A DNA stretch of 49,154 bases from Desulfuromonadales bacterium (GTDB lineage Bacteria > Desulfobacterota > Desulfuromonadia > Desulfuromonadales > BM103), in assembly GCA_030145195.1 (NCBI GenBank), contig JAQYVY010000028.1:1-49154 (forward strand), read 5' to 3'. The notes beneath the pieces are model-generated. The model searched no databases. It saw nothing but the letters and a program-made list of their open reading frames with translations, and was not told the DNA's origin. Both the position numbers and the translations under genes were made by a program. Positions 27,734 through 37,534 of this stretch are shown piece after piece; the stretch's first letter is position 1, and every line of letters starts with the position of its first letter.

Positions 27734-27765
27734 CGGGAATCACTTCAACCTGCAGAGTTTTAGAC

Positions 27766-28563
27766 ATGACCGAAGAATCCCACTCTATCGGAATTAATGC
27801 CAAGCAGGGCAAACAGCTCTACAAGGCTCTGACCGCAACAATTGATGAGCTTTTCCAGGTTATTCTCGACCCGGATATGCAGGTTCTGCGTTCAGTTTTG
27901 AAGAACCAGAACCTGAACGAAGATCACCTGCTGGCCCTGCTCAAACGCCACGATCTCACAGAGGATCTGCTCAAAGCCATATACCAGCTGGAAAGATTCA
28001 AAGGCAGTCATCGCCTCAAAGTTGCCTTGGTAAAAAACCCCAACACACCGGGTCCGGTCGTGGTGGCGTTGCTACCACACCTCCATCTGTTTGAGCTGGT
28101 TGATCTCTGTATGATCCCAGGGGTAACACCGGACCAGAAGTTCGCCGCCGAGCGTGCGATTATACAGCGACTACCAACCACAGAACTGGGCAACAAGATG
28201 ACCCTGGCTCGTCGGGCGACAGCCACAGTCGTTGGTGAGATCCTCAAAGGAGGAGAAACCCCGTTGGTGGAGATTTGTCTTAACAACCCGCGCCTGCGAG
28301 AAGTCGCCATTTTACAATTTATCAGCGGTGCCACGTCTTCGGCAGAAACCCTTTCCATCGTCGCACGAAATTCCAAATGGAAACTGCGACCCAACCTAAG
28401 ACTCGCCATCCTCAAAAACCGCCGAACCCCGCCCATCTGGTACACCCTTTTCCTGCCTCAGCTACGCATCCCGGAGGTACGAAATTTGCTGGCATCTCGA
28501 CGACTCAATCCGTCACAAAAAAAACTCGTCCAAAACGAGCTTAAAAAACGGGGGGGAGGATAA
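27766..28563 (+). CDS. Helical-repeat protein of unknown function
   Basis: A 265-residue soluble, Leu-rich protein not assigned to a named family. It has recurring units such as LKVALVKNPNTPGPVVVALLPHL, LVEICLNNPRLREVAILQFI and LRLAILKNRRTPPIWYTLFL, each a short NP/NR-type turn between two helices. This resembles HEAT or leucine-rich-variant repeat solenoids, hence a protein-binding scaffold. The C-terminus is strongly basic. No signal peptide or TM helix is seen. It follows tgt by 32 bp and could be cotranscribed; no function can be stated. Confidence 0.75.
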   Translation: MTEESHSIGINAKQGKQLYKALTATIDELFQVILDPDMQVLRSVLKNQNLNEDHLLALLKRHDLTEDLLKAIYQLERFKGSHRLKVALVKNPNTPGPVVVALLPHLHLFELVDLCMIPGVTPDQKFAAERAIIQRLPTTELGNKMTLARRATATVVGEILKGGETPLVEICLNNPRLREVAILQFISGATSSAETLSIVARNSKWKLRPNLRLAILKNRRTPPIWYTLFLPQLRIPEVRNLLASRRLNPSQKKLVQNELKKRGGG

Positions 28564-28670
28564 CTGAACACCTGGGGGAAAGTTGCCGCCGAGATGAAAT
28601 CGCACTTGGCCAGATCAAGCCTCTCAGACCATAGCTGAATCACAACGATGTATCTGTAAAAAAGAAGAAA

Positions 28671-29432
28671 CTAGCGAGCAACAATCAAGCTGTTCGGGTA
28701 ACCGTTCGCTTCGATTTTCATCAGTGCATCGTTTGCCTGGGCTAAAGAGTTATAAAGGCCGACGCGAACGCGGTAAAAGATCCGCCCGTCGACCAGAGCT
28801 TCGACAACGACAGCACTTCCGTATTGTTTTTGCAGCTTTGCCGACAAGCGATAGGCATTCTCTTTGATGGTGAAAGCTCCAACTTGCACCATAAACGAGC
28901 CAAGGTCGTAATTCTCCGGCTGGCGATATCGGGCCACCTGCCCACCCTCGCCGGCTTCTTTATAACCGAGAGCCTCGATTCTGACCGGAGCCGTTCCCGG
29001 ACCAACCACACCCAACTCCTTGGCCGCAGAATAAGAGAGATCAATAATCCGGCTCCTGACGAACGGGCCGCGATCATTCACTCGTACCACGGTCGAACGC
29101 CCATTGTTAAGGTTTGTCACCTTCAAATGAACGTTCATCGGCAAAGTTTTATGCGCGGCAGTCATGGCGTACATATCGTAAGTCTCGCCATTGCTGGTTT
29201 TACGACCATGAAATTTCTTGCCGTACCAACTGGCAAGACCCTCATCGACGAAACCATTCGCCGAAGGGATGGGTTGATAACGTTGGCCGTTGACCTCGTA
29301 AGGCTTCTGGGTTGGTTTGAGATTCGGCTGGGAGGGGGTATCGATAACGCGAGTATGGTAAGTCGGCGTGCCGCAAGCAGCCAGCAGCAACACCGCTAGG
29401 AGTAGACAACTCTTTTGTATAAATTTTACCAT
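28671..29432 (-). CDS. rlpA: Septal ring lytic transglycosylase RlpA family lipoprotein
   Basis: A 253-residue lipoprotein. The signal peptide ends in LLAAC with lipidated C20, followed by a linker. A double-psi beta-barrel covers about 63-155 (GLASWYGKKFHGRKTSNGE, then VRVNDRGPFVRSRIIDLS, which includes the catalytic Asp/His region). A SPOR domain lies at about 175-253. RlpA cleaves naked glycan strands at the septum, and SPOR targets it there. It is convergent with the tgt-linked unknown gene. The 107-bp gap between them shows no clear terminator. The PfkB kinase lies 55 bp upstream. Confidence 0.9.
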   Translation of the reverse strand: MVKFIQKSCLLLAVLLLAACGTPTYHTRVIDTPSQPNLKPTQKPYEVNGQRYQPIPSANGFVDEGLASWYGKKFHGRKTSNGETYDMYAMTAAHKTLPMNVHLKVTNLNNGRSTVVRVNDRGPFVRSRIIDLSYSAAKELGVVGPGTAPVRIEALGYKEAGEGGQVARYRQPENYDLGSFMVQVGAFTIKENAYRLSAKLQKQYGSAVVVEALVDGRIFYRVRVGLYNSLAQANDALMKIEANGYPNSLIVAR

Positions 29433-29487
29433 GAGAATATTGATAGTGGATGAGCCTCATTAAGTCAACAGGATCTAGCCCCGACCA

Positions 29488-30396
29488 TCAGCATTCTTCG
29501 TAATCCTTAAGAAAGCCCTCCACCTCAGTTAAAGTGGGAATCGCTGTTCGACCGCCCAAAGCACGCGTTTTAAATGCGGCACAGGCGGTCGCGAAACGTA
29601 CGGTTTTTGGCAATGGCCAATTCTGCAGCAAGCCATAAATATAGCCGCCATGGAAGACATCCCCACAGCCGGTGGTATCAACAACCTTAACCCTGAAAGC
29701 CGTTTGACGAAAGACAAAACCATCCGCGCTAAGACTCACACTGCCTGCTGTGCCCAAGGTGACCGTGACCGCTCGCGCCCCGTAAACAGACAGGCATTTC
29801 AATGCAGCTTCCGGGTCATCACGTTTGATAAACTGACAAGCAAATTTTTCACTGACGACCAGGTGGTCGATCAGCGGTAGCAACGCTTCCATCCCAGAAC
29901 GGAAGGTCCCGGCATCAAGAACGGTGATAACCTTTTGTTCCTGGGCCAGTCTTGCCGCAGCAATGGCCGACTCAAGATGTAAGCCGTCCAGGTGCAGGAT
30001 CCGCACAGACTCAAAATTCTCGGCCTGAAATGTTTTCGGCACCGCAAGTTGGGCCGTACCCCGATGCCAGAAAATATTGCGATGGCCGTCAGCATCGACA
30101 GCAATGAAGGCCACTTGGCTAGAAGCCCCGGGTACTTGCACCAGATGCGTACAATCAACCTTTTCCGTCAATAAACCCTGACGAATCTTCAAGCCGAAGT
30201 CATCATCACCGACCGCACCGATCATCCTCACTGACACACCTAACCGCGCCAGAGTAACCAGGGCTGTCGCAACAGGACCGCCGCCCTGAACCAGCAGAGA
30301 ATTTAACTCCGCTTTCTGATCAAGCTCAGGATAGCATCCCACCTGCCCCAGGATATCCAGAGAACATTGTCCCAACCCTGCCACTTGAGGATTCAT
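29488..30396 (-). CDS. PfkB-family carbohydrate kinase
   Basis: A 302-residue ribokinase-like protein. Motif 1 (GGGPVATALVTLARLG) binds substrate and motif 2 is the C-terminal anion hole and catalytic Asp, DTTGCGDVFHGGYIYG; the usual GAGD is GCGD here. The substrate (sugar or nucleoside) cannot be told from sequence. It lies downstream of accA, separated by a REP-like palindrome. Confidence 0.88.
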   Translation of the reverse strand: MNPQVAGLGQCSLDILGQVGCYPELDQKAELNSLLVQGGGPVATALVTLARLGVSVRMIGAVGDDDFGLKIRQGLLTEKVDCTHLVQVPGASSQVAFIAVDADGHRNIFWHRGTAQLAVPKTFQAENFESVRILHLDGLHLESAIAAARLAQEQKVITVLDAGTFRSGMEALLPLIDHLVVSEKFACQFIKRDDPEAALKCLSVYGARAVTVTLGTAGSVSLSADGFVFRQTAFRVKVVDTTGCGDVFHGGYIYGLLQNWPLPKTVRFATACAAFKTRALGGRTAIPTLTEVEGFLKDYEEC

Positions 30397-30425
30397 GATC
30401 TCAGCCCCGAGTCCTTAAAACAACA

Positions 30426-30453
30426 CGGGGACAGAAAATGCATTCTGTCCCCG
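30426..30453. repeat. REP-like palindrome between accA and the PfkB kinase
   Basis: A perfect 11-bp inverted repeat, CGGGGACAGAA/TTCTGTCCCCG, with a 6-nt loop. The arm resembles the 37584-37614 palindrome (CGGGAACAGAATT). On the minus strand TGTTGTTTT follows, so it may also end accA transcription. Confidence 0.7.
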
Positions 30454-30485
30454 GAGATAAAAATCTTATGGCTCAACAAAACAAA

Positions 30486-31439
30486 TTATTCTTCGATGAC
30501 CGACATGGCCCTGAATTTCTGGTAGCGCTGTTCAACCAATTCTTCAGGTGAAAGTTTCTGTAGTTCAGCCAGATGTTTTTTAAGATAACTCTTCACCTGG
30601 GCTGCCGCCGCAACATGATCGGTATGCGCACCGCCAGCGGGTTCAGGAATGACATCATCAATAATCATGCCGAGAGCATCGATATCCATCGACGTTAACT
30701 TCAACGCCTCAGCGGCCTCTGGGCCTCGGGTGCCGTCACCCCAGAGAATCGCGGCACAGCCTTCAGGCGAGATGACGGCATAAACAGAGTACTGCAGCAT
30801 CATCACCTTGTTACCCACAGCAATCGCCAGAGCGCCACCGGAACCGCCTTCACCGGTCACAGTAACAATGATAGGGACAGTCAAAGCGGCCATCTCGCGC
30901 AGATTGCGGGCAATCGCCTCCGCCTGACCGCGTTCCTCGGCACCAATCCCAGGAAAAGCTCCTGGCGTATCAACAAAGGTAAAGATCGGCAGGCCAAACT
31001 GTTCCGCCATCTGCATAACTCTCAGCGCCTTGCGATAACCTTCGGGATTGGGCATACCAAAGTTACGATAGACCTTTTCTTTGGTGTCGCGACCTTTTTG
31101 ATGGCCAATAACAACACACGGTTCACCATCGAGACGAGCAAAGCCACAAACTAGCGCCGGATCGTCACGAAAGTTTCGATCACCATGGACTTCAAACCAG
31201 TCGGTGAAAATATGTTCGACATAATCGAGGGTGTGCGGACGGACCTGATGACGGGCCAATTGAGTCCTCTGCCAGCGGGTCAGGTTAGAAAATATTTCGT
31301 CACGTAATTTCTCAGACTTTTTCTCTAATTTCTTGATATCAGAAGAAAAGTCCACACCGTCCGTAGAGTAGTCGCGAAGCTCTTTCAGCTTCTGTTCAAG
31401 TTCAGCCAACGGCTTCTCAAAATCTAAAAAAAACTGCAT
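30486..31439 (-). CDS. accA: Acetyl-CoA carboxylase carboxyltransferase subunit alpha
   Basis: A 317-residue carboxyltransferase alpha subunit. With AccD it moves CO2 from biotin to acetyl-CoA, the first step in fatty acid synthesis. Signature segments include [36 protein letters not shown] and the oxyanion-hole region [15 protein letters not shown]. Length is standard (E. coli 319). AGGAG precedes the ATG. It sits 101 bp after dnaE, the usual dnaE-accA order, so cotranscription is likely. Confidence 0.97.
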   Translation of the reverse strand: MQFFLDFEKPLAELEQKLKELRDYSTDGVDFSSDIKKLEKKSEKLRDEIFSNLTRWQRTQLARHQVRPHTLDYVEHIFTDWFEVHGDRNFRDDPALVCGFARLDGEPCVVIGHQKGRDTKEKVYRNFGMPNPEGYRKALRVMQMAEQFGLPIFTFVDTPGAFPGIGAEERGQAEAIARNLREMAALTVPIIVTVTGEGGSGGALAIAVGNKVMMLQYSVYAVISPEGCAAILWGDGTRGPEAAEALKLTSMDIDALGMIIDDVIPEPAGGAHTDHVAAAAQVKSYLKKHLAELQKLSPEELVEQRYQKFRAMSVIEE

Positions 31440-31540
31440 GTACAGGCTCCTGTCAATTTCACTAACGTGTCTCTATAGGGAAACCAGTATCCACCTAAAG
31501 TTACCATGCGGACACCAATGTTCAACCAGAGGAATCAGAC

Positions 31541-34500
31541 CTATTCAAAAGTAACCACATTATAACCGAACAACTTCTCAACGTCATCCATCATTTCGTC
31601 ACTCGCCTGAAGACGAAGGCTATCAGGCAATAATATCACTGTTTCGCTACGATTGGGGATGACTAGATGAATCATCGGTTCACATTCACCACGATAACGA
31701 GTCATGATGCTCTTGAGAGCACGCAACTGGCTTTCATCCAGGCCGGGAGTCGTTAAGCGGAAGTGAATCAGCTTGGTCAGTTTCTCCTGAACATCTTTCA
31801 GAATGAGGACCTCATTGACCAAAAGTTTACAGGCTTCCTCGCCGATATCCAAAGTACCTCTGACCAGTAGCGGTTCCTCACTGTTGAGCAGATCAGCCGC
31901 CATCGTATAAGTTTCAGGGAAAACCACCATCTCGACAAAACCGCTCAGGTCTTCGAGAGTGACGAACGCCATACGGTCGCCCTTACGTGTATTGAGCAGC
32001 TTAATGCCAGTAACAATGCCGCAGACACTAACCTCTTCCTTGTCTCTGCGCTCAATCAGGTCTGCAGTACTGCAGGTACTGAAACGTTTGATCGTTTCGC
32101 TGTGCCGTGCCAGAGGGTGACCCGTAATGTAAAAACCGATCGTTTCCTTCTCGTTGGTCAAGAGGACATTTTCTGGCCATTCTTCGACGTCTGGCAGTTG
32201 ACCGTAGGCCTGGCCGTTATGGGTCACAATCTCCTCAGTGCCAAACAGTGACTCCTGACCCGACTCTTTTTCCCGCTGAAACTTTTGTCCGGCATCCATA
32301 GCGTCTTCATAACCGGCCATGAATTGCGCGCGTTTAGCATTTAATGAGTCGAAAGCACCACACTTTATCAAGGCTTCGACAACACGCTTATTGACTCGGC
32401 GTAAATCAACCTGCTCACAGAAATCGTGTAAAGTCTCAAACGGTTTTTCCTGTCGCGCTTCAACGATCGCATCAATGGCGGCCTCTCCGACACCCTTAAC
32501 AGCACCCAGACCAAACCGGATAGCATTATCATGGACCGTAAAGTCCCAAGTAGAAGCATTAATATCAGGCGGAAGAATTAAAACATCCATATTGCGGATT
32601 TCATTAATATTCTTGATAACCTTATCGGTGTTCTCCATGTCCTCGGTCATCAGTGCCGCCATAAACTCCACCGGATAATGCGCTTTAAGGTAGGCCGTCT
32701 GATAGGCGATATAGGCATAGGCGGCCGAATGCGACTTGTTGAAACCATACTCGGCGAACTTTTCCATCAGATCAAAGACCGCTTCGGCCTTCTTGGTATC
32801 AAGCTTATTCTCCTTAGCACCGTCGAGGAAGATTTTCTTCTGTTTAGCCATCTCCTCGGCTTTTTTCTTACCCATGGCTCGCCGTAGCAGGTCGGCGCCG
32901 CCAAGGGTGTAGTTACCCAGCACCTGGGCAATCTGCATGACCTGTTCCTGGTAGACAATAACACCATAAGTGTCGGCGAGAATCGGTTCCAGTTGGGGGA
33001 AGTCGTAGGTGAAGTCCTCGACCCCATGTTTCCGTTTGATAAAAGAGTCAACCATACCCGACCCGAGAGGACCAGGCCGATAAAGAGCCACCATCGCAAT
33101 CAAATCTTCAAAACAGGAAGGTTTGAGCTTAATCAGGTACTCCTTCATACCTGAGGATTCAAGCTGGAATACGCCGGTGGTTTCGCCGTGACTGAGCAAC
33201 AGGAAGGACACTTCATCATCCTGAGGAATCAGGTCCAGATCAAAATCAGCATCTTTCCCTTCACGAATCAATCGCACCGCATTATCGATAACAGTCAAAG
33301 TTTTCAAACCGAGAAAATCGAATTTAACCAGACCAATCTTCTCGACAAAACCCATATCGAACTGCGTCACCTGACCATGCGACTTCGGATCAACATATAA
33401 AGGCAAGTACTCCGTTAGCGGCTCAGGCGTCACCACAACGCCCGCAGCGTGAGTCGATGCATGGCGGGTCAGGCCTTCGAGCGACAAAGCCACGTCGAAC
33501 AGTTTTTGAACCCGGGAATCCTTTTCGATCAGTTCGCGCAGCCGGGGCTCCTGCCTCTGCGCGTCTTTTAAGGTCACCTTCTTGCCGGTTGGGTTGGGAA
33601 TCAACTTGGCAATGGTATCAACTTCGCCGTAAGGCATCCCCATGCCGCGCCCGACATCACGAATAACCGCACGCGCCAACATTGAACCGAAAGTGATAAT
33701 CTGGGCAACATTCTCTTTCCCATACTTCTCCCGCACATAGTTGATGACCTTCTCACGCCCCTTGATACAGAAATCGATGTCGATATCAGGCATGGAGATA
33801 CGTTCGGGATTAAGGAAACGTTCGAACAGCAGATTGTACGGGATCGGATCAATATCGGTGATCTTAAGCGAGTAAGCGACCAGGCTGCCTGCGGCGCTGC
33901 CACGTCCGGGACCGACAGGAATATCCTGATCTTTGGCCCAGTTGATAAAGTCAGCCACAATCAGGAAGTAATCAGGAAAGCCCATCTGGTTGATGATCTT
34001 CAATTCTTCTTCAAGACGGGCCTTGTAGGTTGCAACATCCTCAGCAGAAAATTCAGGACGAGCTTTCTGAATATCTGCAATGCGCTGATCTAGTCCTTCG
34101 TAAGAATCTTTCTCTAAAGCCTCACTCGGGCTCAAGCCCTCTCCCAGAGACAAAGCCGGGAAATGGTAGTTATTACCACTGACATCAAGTTCCAGATTGC
34201 AACGTTCAGCGATTTCCAGAGTATTACTGATCGCTTCGGGCGTATCTTTGAAAAGCTCAGCCATCTCATCGGGCGTCTTGACGTAAAACTCATCGTTGGA
34301 AAAACGCATCCGATTCGGATCGTCCAGCGTCTTGCCGGTCTGAATACAGAGCAGAACCTCATGGGCAAAGGCATCTTTGCGGGTTAGGTAATGGCAATCG
34401 TTGGTCGCAACCAGCGGCAAACCGAGCTCTTTACCGAGTTCTTTCAGACCCTTGTTGACCGGATCCTGTTCCGGCAAAAAGTTTTCCTGTAATTCCAGGT

Positions 34501-35026
34501 AGAGACGATCGCGATCAAAAATTTGCGACATCTCTTGGAGCCGTTGTTGAGCCTGATCTTTGCGCCCCCGACCAAGCAGGGTCGGCACCTCGCCGCCGAG
34601 ACAGGCGGTGAGAGCAATCAGGCCTTCATTATGTTCACGAAGCAGATTCCAGTCGATGCGAGGGCGATAATAGAAACCGTCCTGGTAAGCGGTTGAGACC
34701 ATGCGGCAGAGGTTACGATAACCCGTAGGGTTTTTACAAAGCAACACCAGATGAGCCGAAGCGTCCCCGGAAGAAGTGGCTCCGCCCTTGTCATGCAGTG
34801 AGCCGGGAGCGACATATACCTCACAACCAATGATCGGCTTGATCCCCGCAGCATGAGCTTTGGTGTAAAACTCAACGGCACCAAACATGTTGCCATGATC
34901 AGTAACAGCCATAGCCGGCATGCGGTATTCCTTGGCGCGTTCGATCAGGTCATTTATGCGAATGGCACCATCAAGCAGGCTGTATTGAGAGTGGACGTGA
35001 AGATGTACAAAATTGGCATGATGCAT
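31541..35026 (-). CDS. dnaE: DNA polymerase III subunit alpha
   Basis: A 1161-residue replicative polymerase, the same length as E. coli DnaE. N-terminal PHP domain (FVHLHVHSQYSLLDGAI and AVTDHGNMFG); palm with two catalytic Asp in PDIDIDF and the third in KFDFLGL; GPGRGSAAGS; then the beta-binding and OB-fold (VSVCGIVTGIKLLNTRKGDR) regions. I take the ATG at 35026, which gives the usual MHHANFVHLHVHS start; the frame runs 19 codons further upstream without family similarity. A candidate promoter lies about 150-180 bp upstream. Confidence 0.97.
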   Translation of the reverse strand: MHHANFVHLHVHSQYSLLDGAIRINDLIERAKEYRMPAMAVTDHGNMFGAVEFYTKAHAAGIKPIIGCEVYVAPGSLHDKGGATSSGDASAHLVLLCKNPTGYRNLCRMVSTAYQDGFYYRPRIDWNLLREHNEGLIALTACLGGEVPTLLGRGRKDQAQQRLQEMSQIFDRDRLYLELQENFLPEQDPVNKGLKELGKELGLPLVATNDCHYLTRKDAFAHEVLLCIQTGKTLDDPNRMRFSNDEFYVKTPDEMAELFKDTPEAISNTLEIAERCNLELDVSGNNYHFPALSLGEGLSPSEALEKDSYEGLDQRIADIQKARPEFSAEDVATYKARLEEELKIINQMGFPDYFLIVADFINWAKDQDIPVGPGRGSAAGSLVAYSLKITDIDPIPYNLLFERFLNPERISMPDIDIDFCIKGREKVINYVREKYGKENVAQIITFGSMLARAVIRDVGRGMGMPYGEVDTIAKLIPNPTGKKVTLKDAQRQEPRLRELIEKDSRVQKLFDVALSLEGLTRHASTHAAGVVVTPEPLTEYLPLYVDPKSHGQVTQFDMGFVEKIGLVKFDFLGLKTLTVIDNAVRLIREGKDADFDLDLIPQDDEVSFLLLSHGETTGVFQLESSGMKEYLIKLKPSCFEDLIAMVALYRPGPLGSGMVDSFIKRKHGVEDFTYDFPQLEPILADTYGVIVYQEQVMQIAQVLGNYTLGGADLLRRAMGKKKAEEMAKQKKIFLDGAKENKLDTKKAEAVFDLMEKFAEYGFNKSHSAAYAYIAYQTAYLKAHYPVEFMAALMTEDMENTDKVIKNINEIRNMDVLILPPDINASTWDFTVHDNAIRFGLGAVKGVGEAAIDAIVEARQEKPFETLHDFCEQVDLRRVNKRVVEALIKCGAFDSLNAKRAQFMAGYEDAMDAGQKFQREKESGQESLFGTEEIVTHNGQAYGQLPDVEEWPENVLLTNEKETIGFYITGHPLARHSETIKRFSTCSTADLIERRDKEEVSVCGIVTGIKLLNTRKGDRMAFVTLEDLSGFVEMVVFPETYTMAADLLNSEEPLLVRGTLDIGEEACKLLVNEVLILKDVQEKLTKLIHFRLTTPGLDESQLRALKSIMTRYRGECEPMIHLVIPNRSETVILLPDSLRLQASDEMMDDVEKLFGYNVVTFE

Positions 35027-35178
35027 AAGAAAATCTATATCCTGAAGGCAAATATCTGAGGATGCTTCGACCTGAGTAAACAACAGATTAAGACAGGATC
35101 TGCAACTGGAAAATCAGGTAAAAAAGAAAGACCGGCGGCGGCTGGAAGCGGCTTAATCGGTCGAGTTAATGCTGCAAG

Positions 35179-35208
35179 ATAGTATCACTGCCGGTTGAAA
35201 GCGGTCAA
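35179..35208 (-). promoter_or_regulatory. Candidate dnaE-accA promoter
   Basis: Minus-strand TTGACC (35203-35208) and TACTAT (35179-35184) with an 18-bp spacer, in the 289-bp gap between maf and dnaE. It would give a leader of roughly 145 nt. The rest of that gap shows no gene. Confidence 0.45.
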
Positions 35209-35315
35209 GAACGCTTTAGCCGTCACAGCCCTTGAAAACGACTGCAATCACGCCTTGACGCTAAGGATAAAAGTTAACAGGACTATAATCCGAAGAGTGG
35301 TTTCAGCATCATGAA

Positions 35316-35897
35316 TCAGAGGACTTCGACTTCAAAATGACTCAACATATTAACCAGACAGATGAGTGGTAGACCGATCAGACTGGTATAATCGTTGCCC
35401 TCCATCTGATCCATTAAAGCGATGCCCAACCCTTCGATCTTGAATGATCCAGCACAATCAATGGGGTTCTCCTTGGCAACGTAATGTCTGATCTGATCTT
35501 CATTCAACTCCCGCATGGAAACGGTAAAGGTTTCAAACTCAGTCTGGCTCTCACCGTTGGCGCTGTCGTAAATCGCCAGTCCGGTATAAAATGTGTGTTT
35601 GCGGCCCTGCATTTCCAAGAGCTGTTCAATCGCCTTTTCCGGTGTTCCCGGTTTTCCCAGAACCCGGTGACGGGCATCGACAAAAACCTGGTCTGACCCA
35701 ATGATCAGCGCATCAGAATATTTCTGAGACAGACTCTTGGCCTTCTGCAGGGCCTGGTGCTTGACCAACAGCTCGGCAGAAACGCTGGGATCCATCTGTT
35801 CTTTATAAAGCGGTGCGGCGACATGGAAGCTCAACTCAAGTTGACGCATCAGCTGCAAACGATAGGGACTGGTTGAAGCAAGGATAAGGGTGCGCAT
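35316..35897 (-). CDS. Maf/YceF-type nucleotide pyrophosphatase
   Basis: A 193-residue Maf-fold protein. LILASTSPYRLQLM opens the nucleotide site, followed by IIGSDQVF, FYTGLAIYDSANG and CAGSFKIEGLGIALM. The last motifs match the YceF subgroup, which hydrolyses 7-methyl-GTP, more closely than the dTTP/UTP-type Maf. These are house-cleaning enzymes. It is upstream of dnaE but separated by 289 bp. Confidence 0.9.
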   Translation of the reverse strand: MRTLILASTSPYRLQLMRQLELSFHVAAPLYKEQMDPSVSAELLVKHQALQKAKSLSQKYSDALIIGSDQVFVDARHRVLGKPGTPEKAIEQLLEMQGRKHTFYTGLAIYDSANGESQTEFETFTVSMRELNEDQIRHYVAKENPIDCAGSFKIEGLGIALMDQMEGNDYTSLIGLPLICLVNMLSHFEVEVL

Positions 35898-35960
35898 AAA
35901 AACCTTTCGCGTAGAATTTAATAACCCCTTTTACCCTAATCCGGCCTATCAATGCAATCG

Positions 35961-36326
35961 TCAGGCGCGCTTATTCCAGCTTGATGAAGATTCGGCAACA
36001 CTCGTCGCGGCACAGGGCAAGCTGTTACGATGAGGCGTGCTGCGTCGAGGCTTGAAAATTGGCATTTCCCGCACCGCTTCAATCAGAGACCGCTCAAGCA
36101 CCTCGGTGCCACAGCGTGACAGGAACTCACTGAATCCAGAGCCACCAAGCCAAGCGTCGGCAAAGGTAACTTCCTCAAAGCGACCAACTTCGACCAGGAC
36201 TTCACCCTCGTAGCAGCCGTCACCAACTGTCCCGGAGACACACACACCACGCCCCTGCCGTTCTGCAGCATAAGCATCAAAATAAATTGCGCTACCGTCA
36301 AACTCCGCTGTTCCAATGTAGATCAT
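35961..36326 (-). CDS. Hypothetical protein
   Basis: A 121-residue protein not recognised. The first 75 residues look like a small beta-rich domain (MIYIGTAEFDGSAIYFDAYAAER, GRGVCVSGTVGDGCYEG, EVLVEVGRFEEVTFADAWLG). The C-terminal 30 residues are Ser/Pro/Arg-rich and look unstructured. Four Cys are scattered. I place the start at the second ATG (36326), 6 bases after GGGAG; the first ATG abuts that site. It follows the WYL regulator gene on the same strand by 177 bp. Confidence 0.55.
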   Translation of the reverse strand: MIYIGTAEFDGSAIYFDAYAAERQGRGVCVSGTVGDGCYEGEVLVEVGRFEEVTFADAWLGGSGFSEFLSRCGTEVLERSLIEAVREMPIFKPRRSTPHRNSLPCAATSVAESSSSWNKRA

Positions 36327-36503
36327 AATCATCTCCCTGTTGTTATGATTTTAGTCTACTCGCAGTCGAGACAGAATATGTCACTCCACTGAGGCTTCAC
36401 GTTTGAAGATGACAGCGTAAAAGCAATTAAACATCAAAGAAAGAGTGTGTAATCAGGTGAAAGAGTGGGCTATTGGGACAGGGCTTAGATTTCAGGGTGG
36501 TTC

Positions 36504-37520
36504 TTACAGCTTACGGCTACAATTTATAGCCGTTAGCAAACCATCTACAAACGTGGCGCGCAGGGTTTCAGGCTCAAGCACCTGCACATGCGGGAGATAA
36601 GAATAGAGCCAGGACAAAATTTCTTTCTCACCACTCGCCTCAAAAGAGAGGGTCATGGAACCATCAGACGCCTCGACCAGTTCCTGACTGGGATGCCAGA
36701 TGCGTTCACGAATCAGGTGGCCGATCTCGGCACCAAAATGGACCTTGATATTCAAGAGTTGTTCGTCGATGAGGCCAAAAGCCGTACCCGTTAAATCTTC
36801 GGCGCTAAAATCGTCAGGAAGTTCAAAACGTTCTTCCAAAACCGTGACTTGCGCAATGCGATCAACCAAAAAAAGACGTAACGCCTTGCGATTATGGGCA
36901 TAGCCGCCCAAATAGAGAGCGCCATTGTAAAAGAGCAAGGTATAGGGATCGAAGCGATAGACTTCTGTGGCCCGTCGCGCTGGCGTGTAAGACAGGTCAA
37001 GACGATACTGATAGAGCAGAGCCCGGCGCAGTTCCTTCAGAAGCGACTTCTGCGCAGCATAATCACGCTTGCCTTGAAACTTGGGTGATGCCGTTTCGGC
37101 AATCCGCTCCAGATGAGCTACACTACGCGGCGGCAGACTCGAATGAATCCGCCCAAAAATGGCATCGAGATCATCCTGAAAGGGCGTTCCTTGCAGGAAC
37201 CCAAGTTGGCCACGACAAAGGGAGAGGGTCATCAACTCTTCGAGAGAAAACGTGATCGGCGGCATTTTTTTGAAGCCGGTGATAAAGCGATAAAGAGTGC
37301 GTCCATCAGCTTCAGGCTCAGAAACCAGCGGATAACCTGCATCACGGATGGCGTCAAGATCACGATAGATCGTCCGCCGGGTGACATCACACTCTTCAGC
37401 CAGTTCATCAACCGTTGCACCATACCGGGCTTCGAGAATGCGAATCACATCGTGCAAGCGAGCGGCTTGGCTATATTTTTTGGCGGGCTTGCCCGGTTTC
37501 TTACGAACTTTTTCTAACAT
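36504..37520 (-). CDS. HTH-WYL transcriptional regulator
   Basis: A 338-residue regulator: a basic N-terminus, a winged helix (about 20-80; VDELAEECDVTRRTIYRDLDAI is the recognition part) and a WYL domain (about 155-225, RFDPYTLLFYNGALYLGGY) plus a WCX C-terminal region. WYL proteins bind nucleic acid or nucleotide ligands and often control stress or defence genes. Here there is no linked defence gene; the nearest genes are guaA upstream and the 121-residue hypothetical downstream. Target unknown. Confidence 0.88.
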   Translation of the reverse strand: MLEKVRKKPGKPAKKYSQAARLHDVIRILEARYGATVDELAEECDVTRRTIYRDLDAIRDAGYPLVSEPEADGRTLYRFITGFKKMPPITFSLEELMTLSLCRGQLGFLQGTPFQDDLDAIFGRIHSSLPPRSVAHLERIAETASPKFQGKRDYAAQKSLLKELRRALLYQYRLDLSYTPARRATEVYRFDPYTLLFYNGALYLGGYAHNRKALRLFLVDRIAQVTVLEERFELPDDFSAEDLTGTAFGLIDEQLLNIKVHFGAEIGHLIRERIWHPSQELVEASDGSMTLSFEASGEKEILSWLYSYLPHVQVLEPETLRATFVDGLLTAINCSRKL

Positions 37521-37534
37521 ACTTCAATCCGTGG

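Noticed and set aside
35084-35315. tRNA or small RNA gene in the maf-dnaE gap.
   Set aside because: No cloverleaf, CCA end or terminator hairpin could be drawn; only a dnaE promoter candidate is visible.
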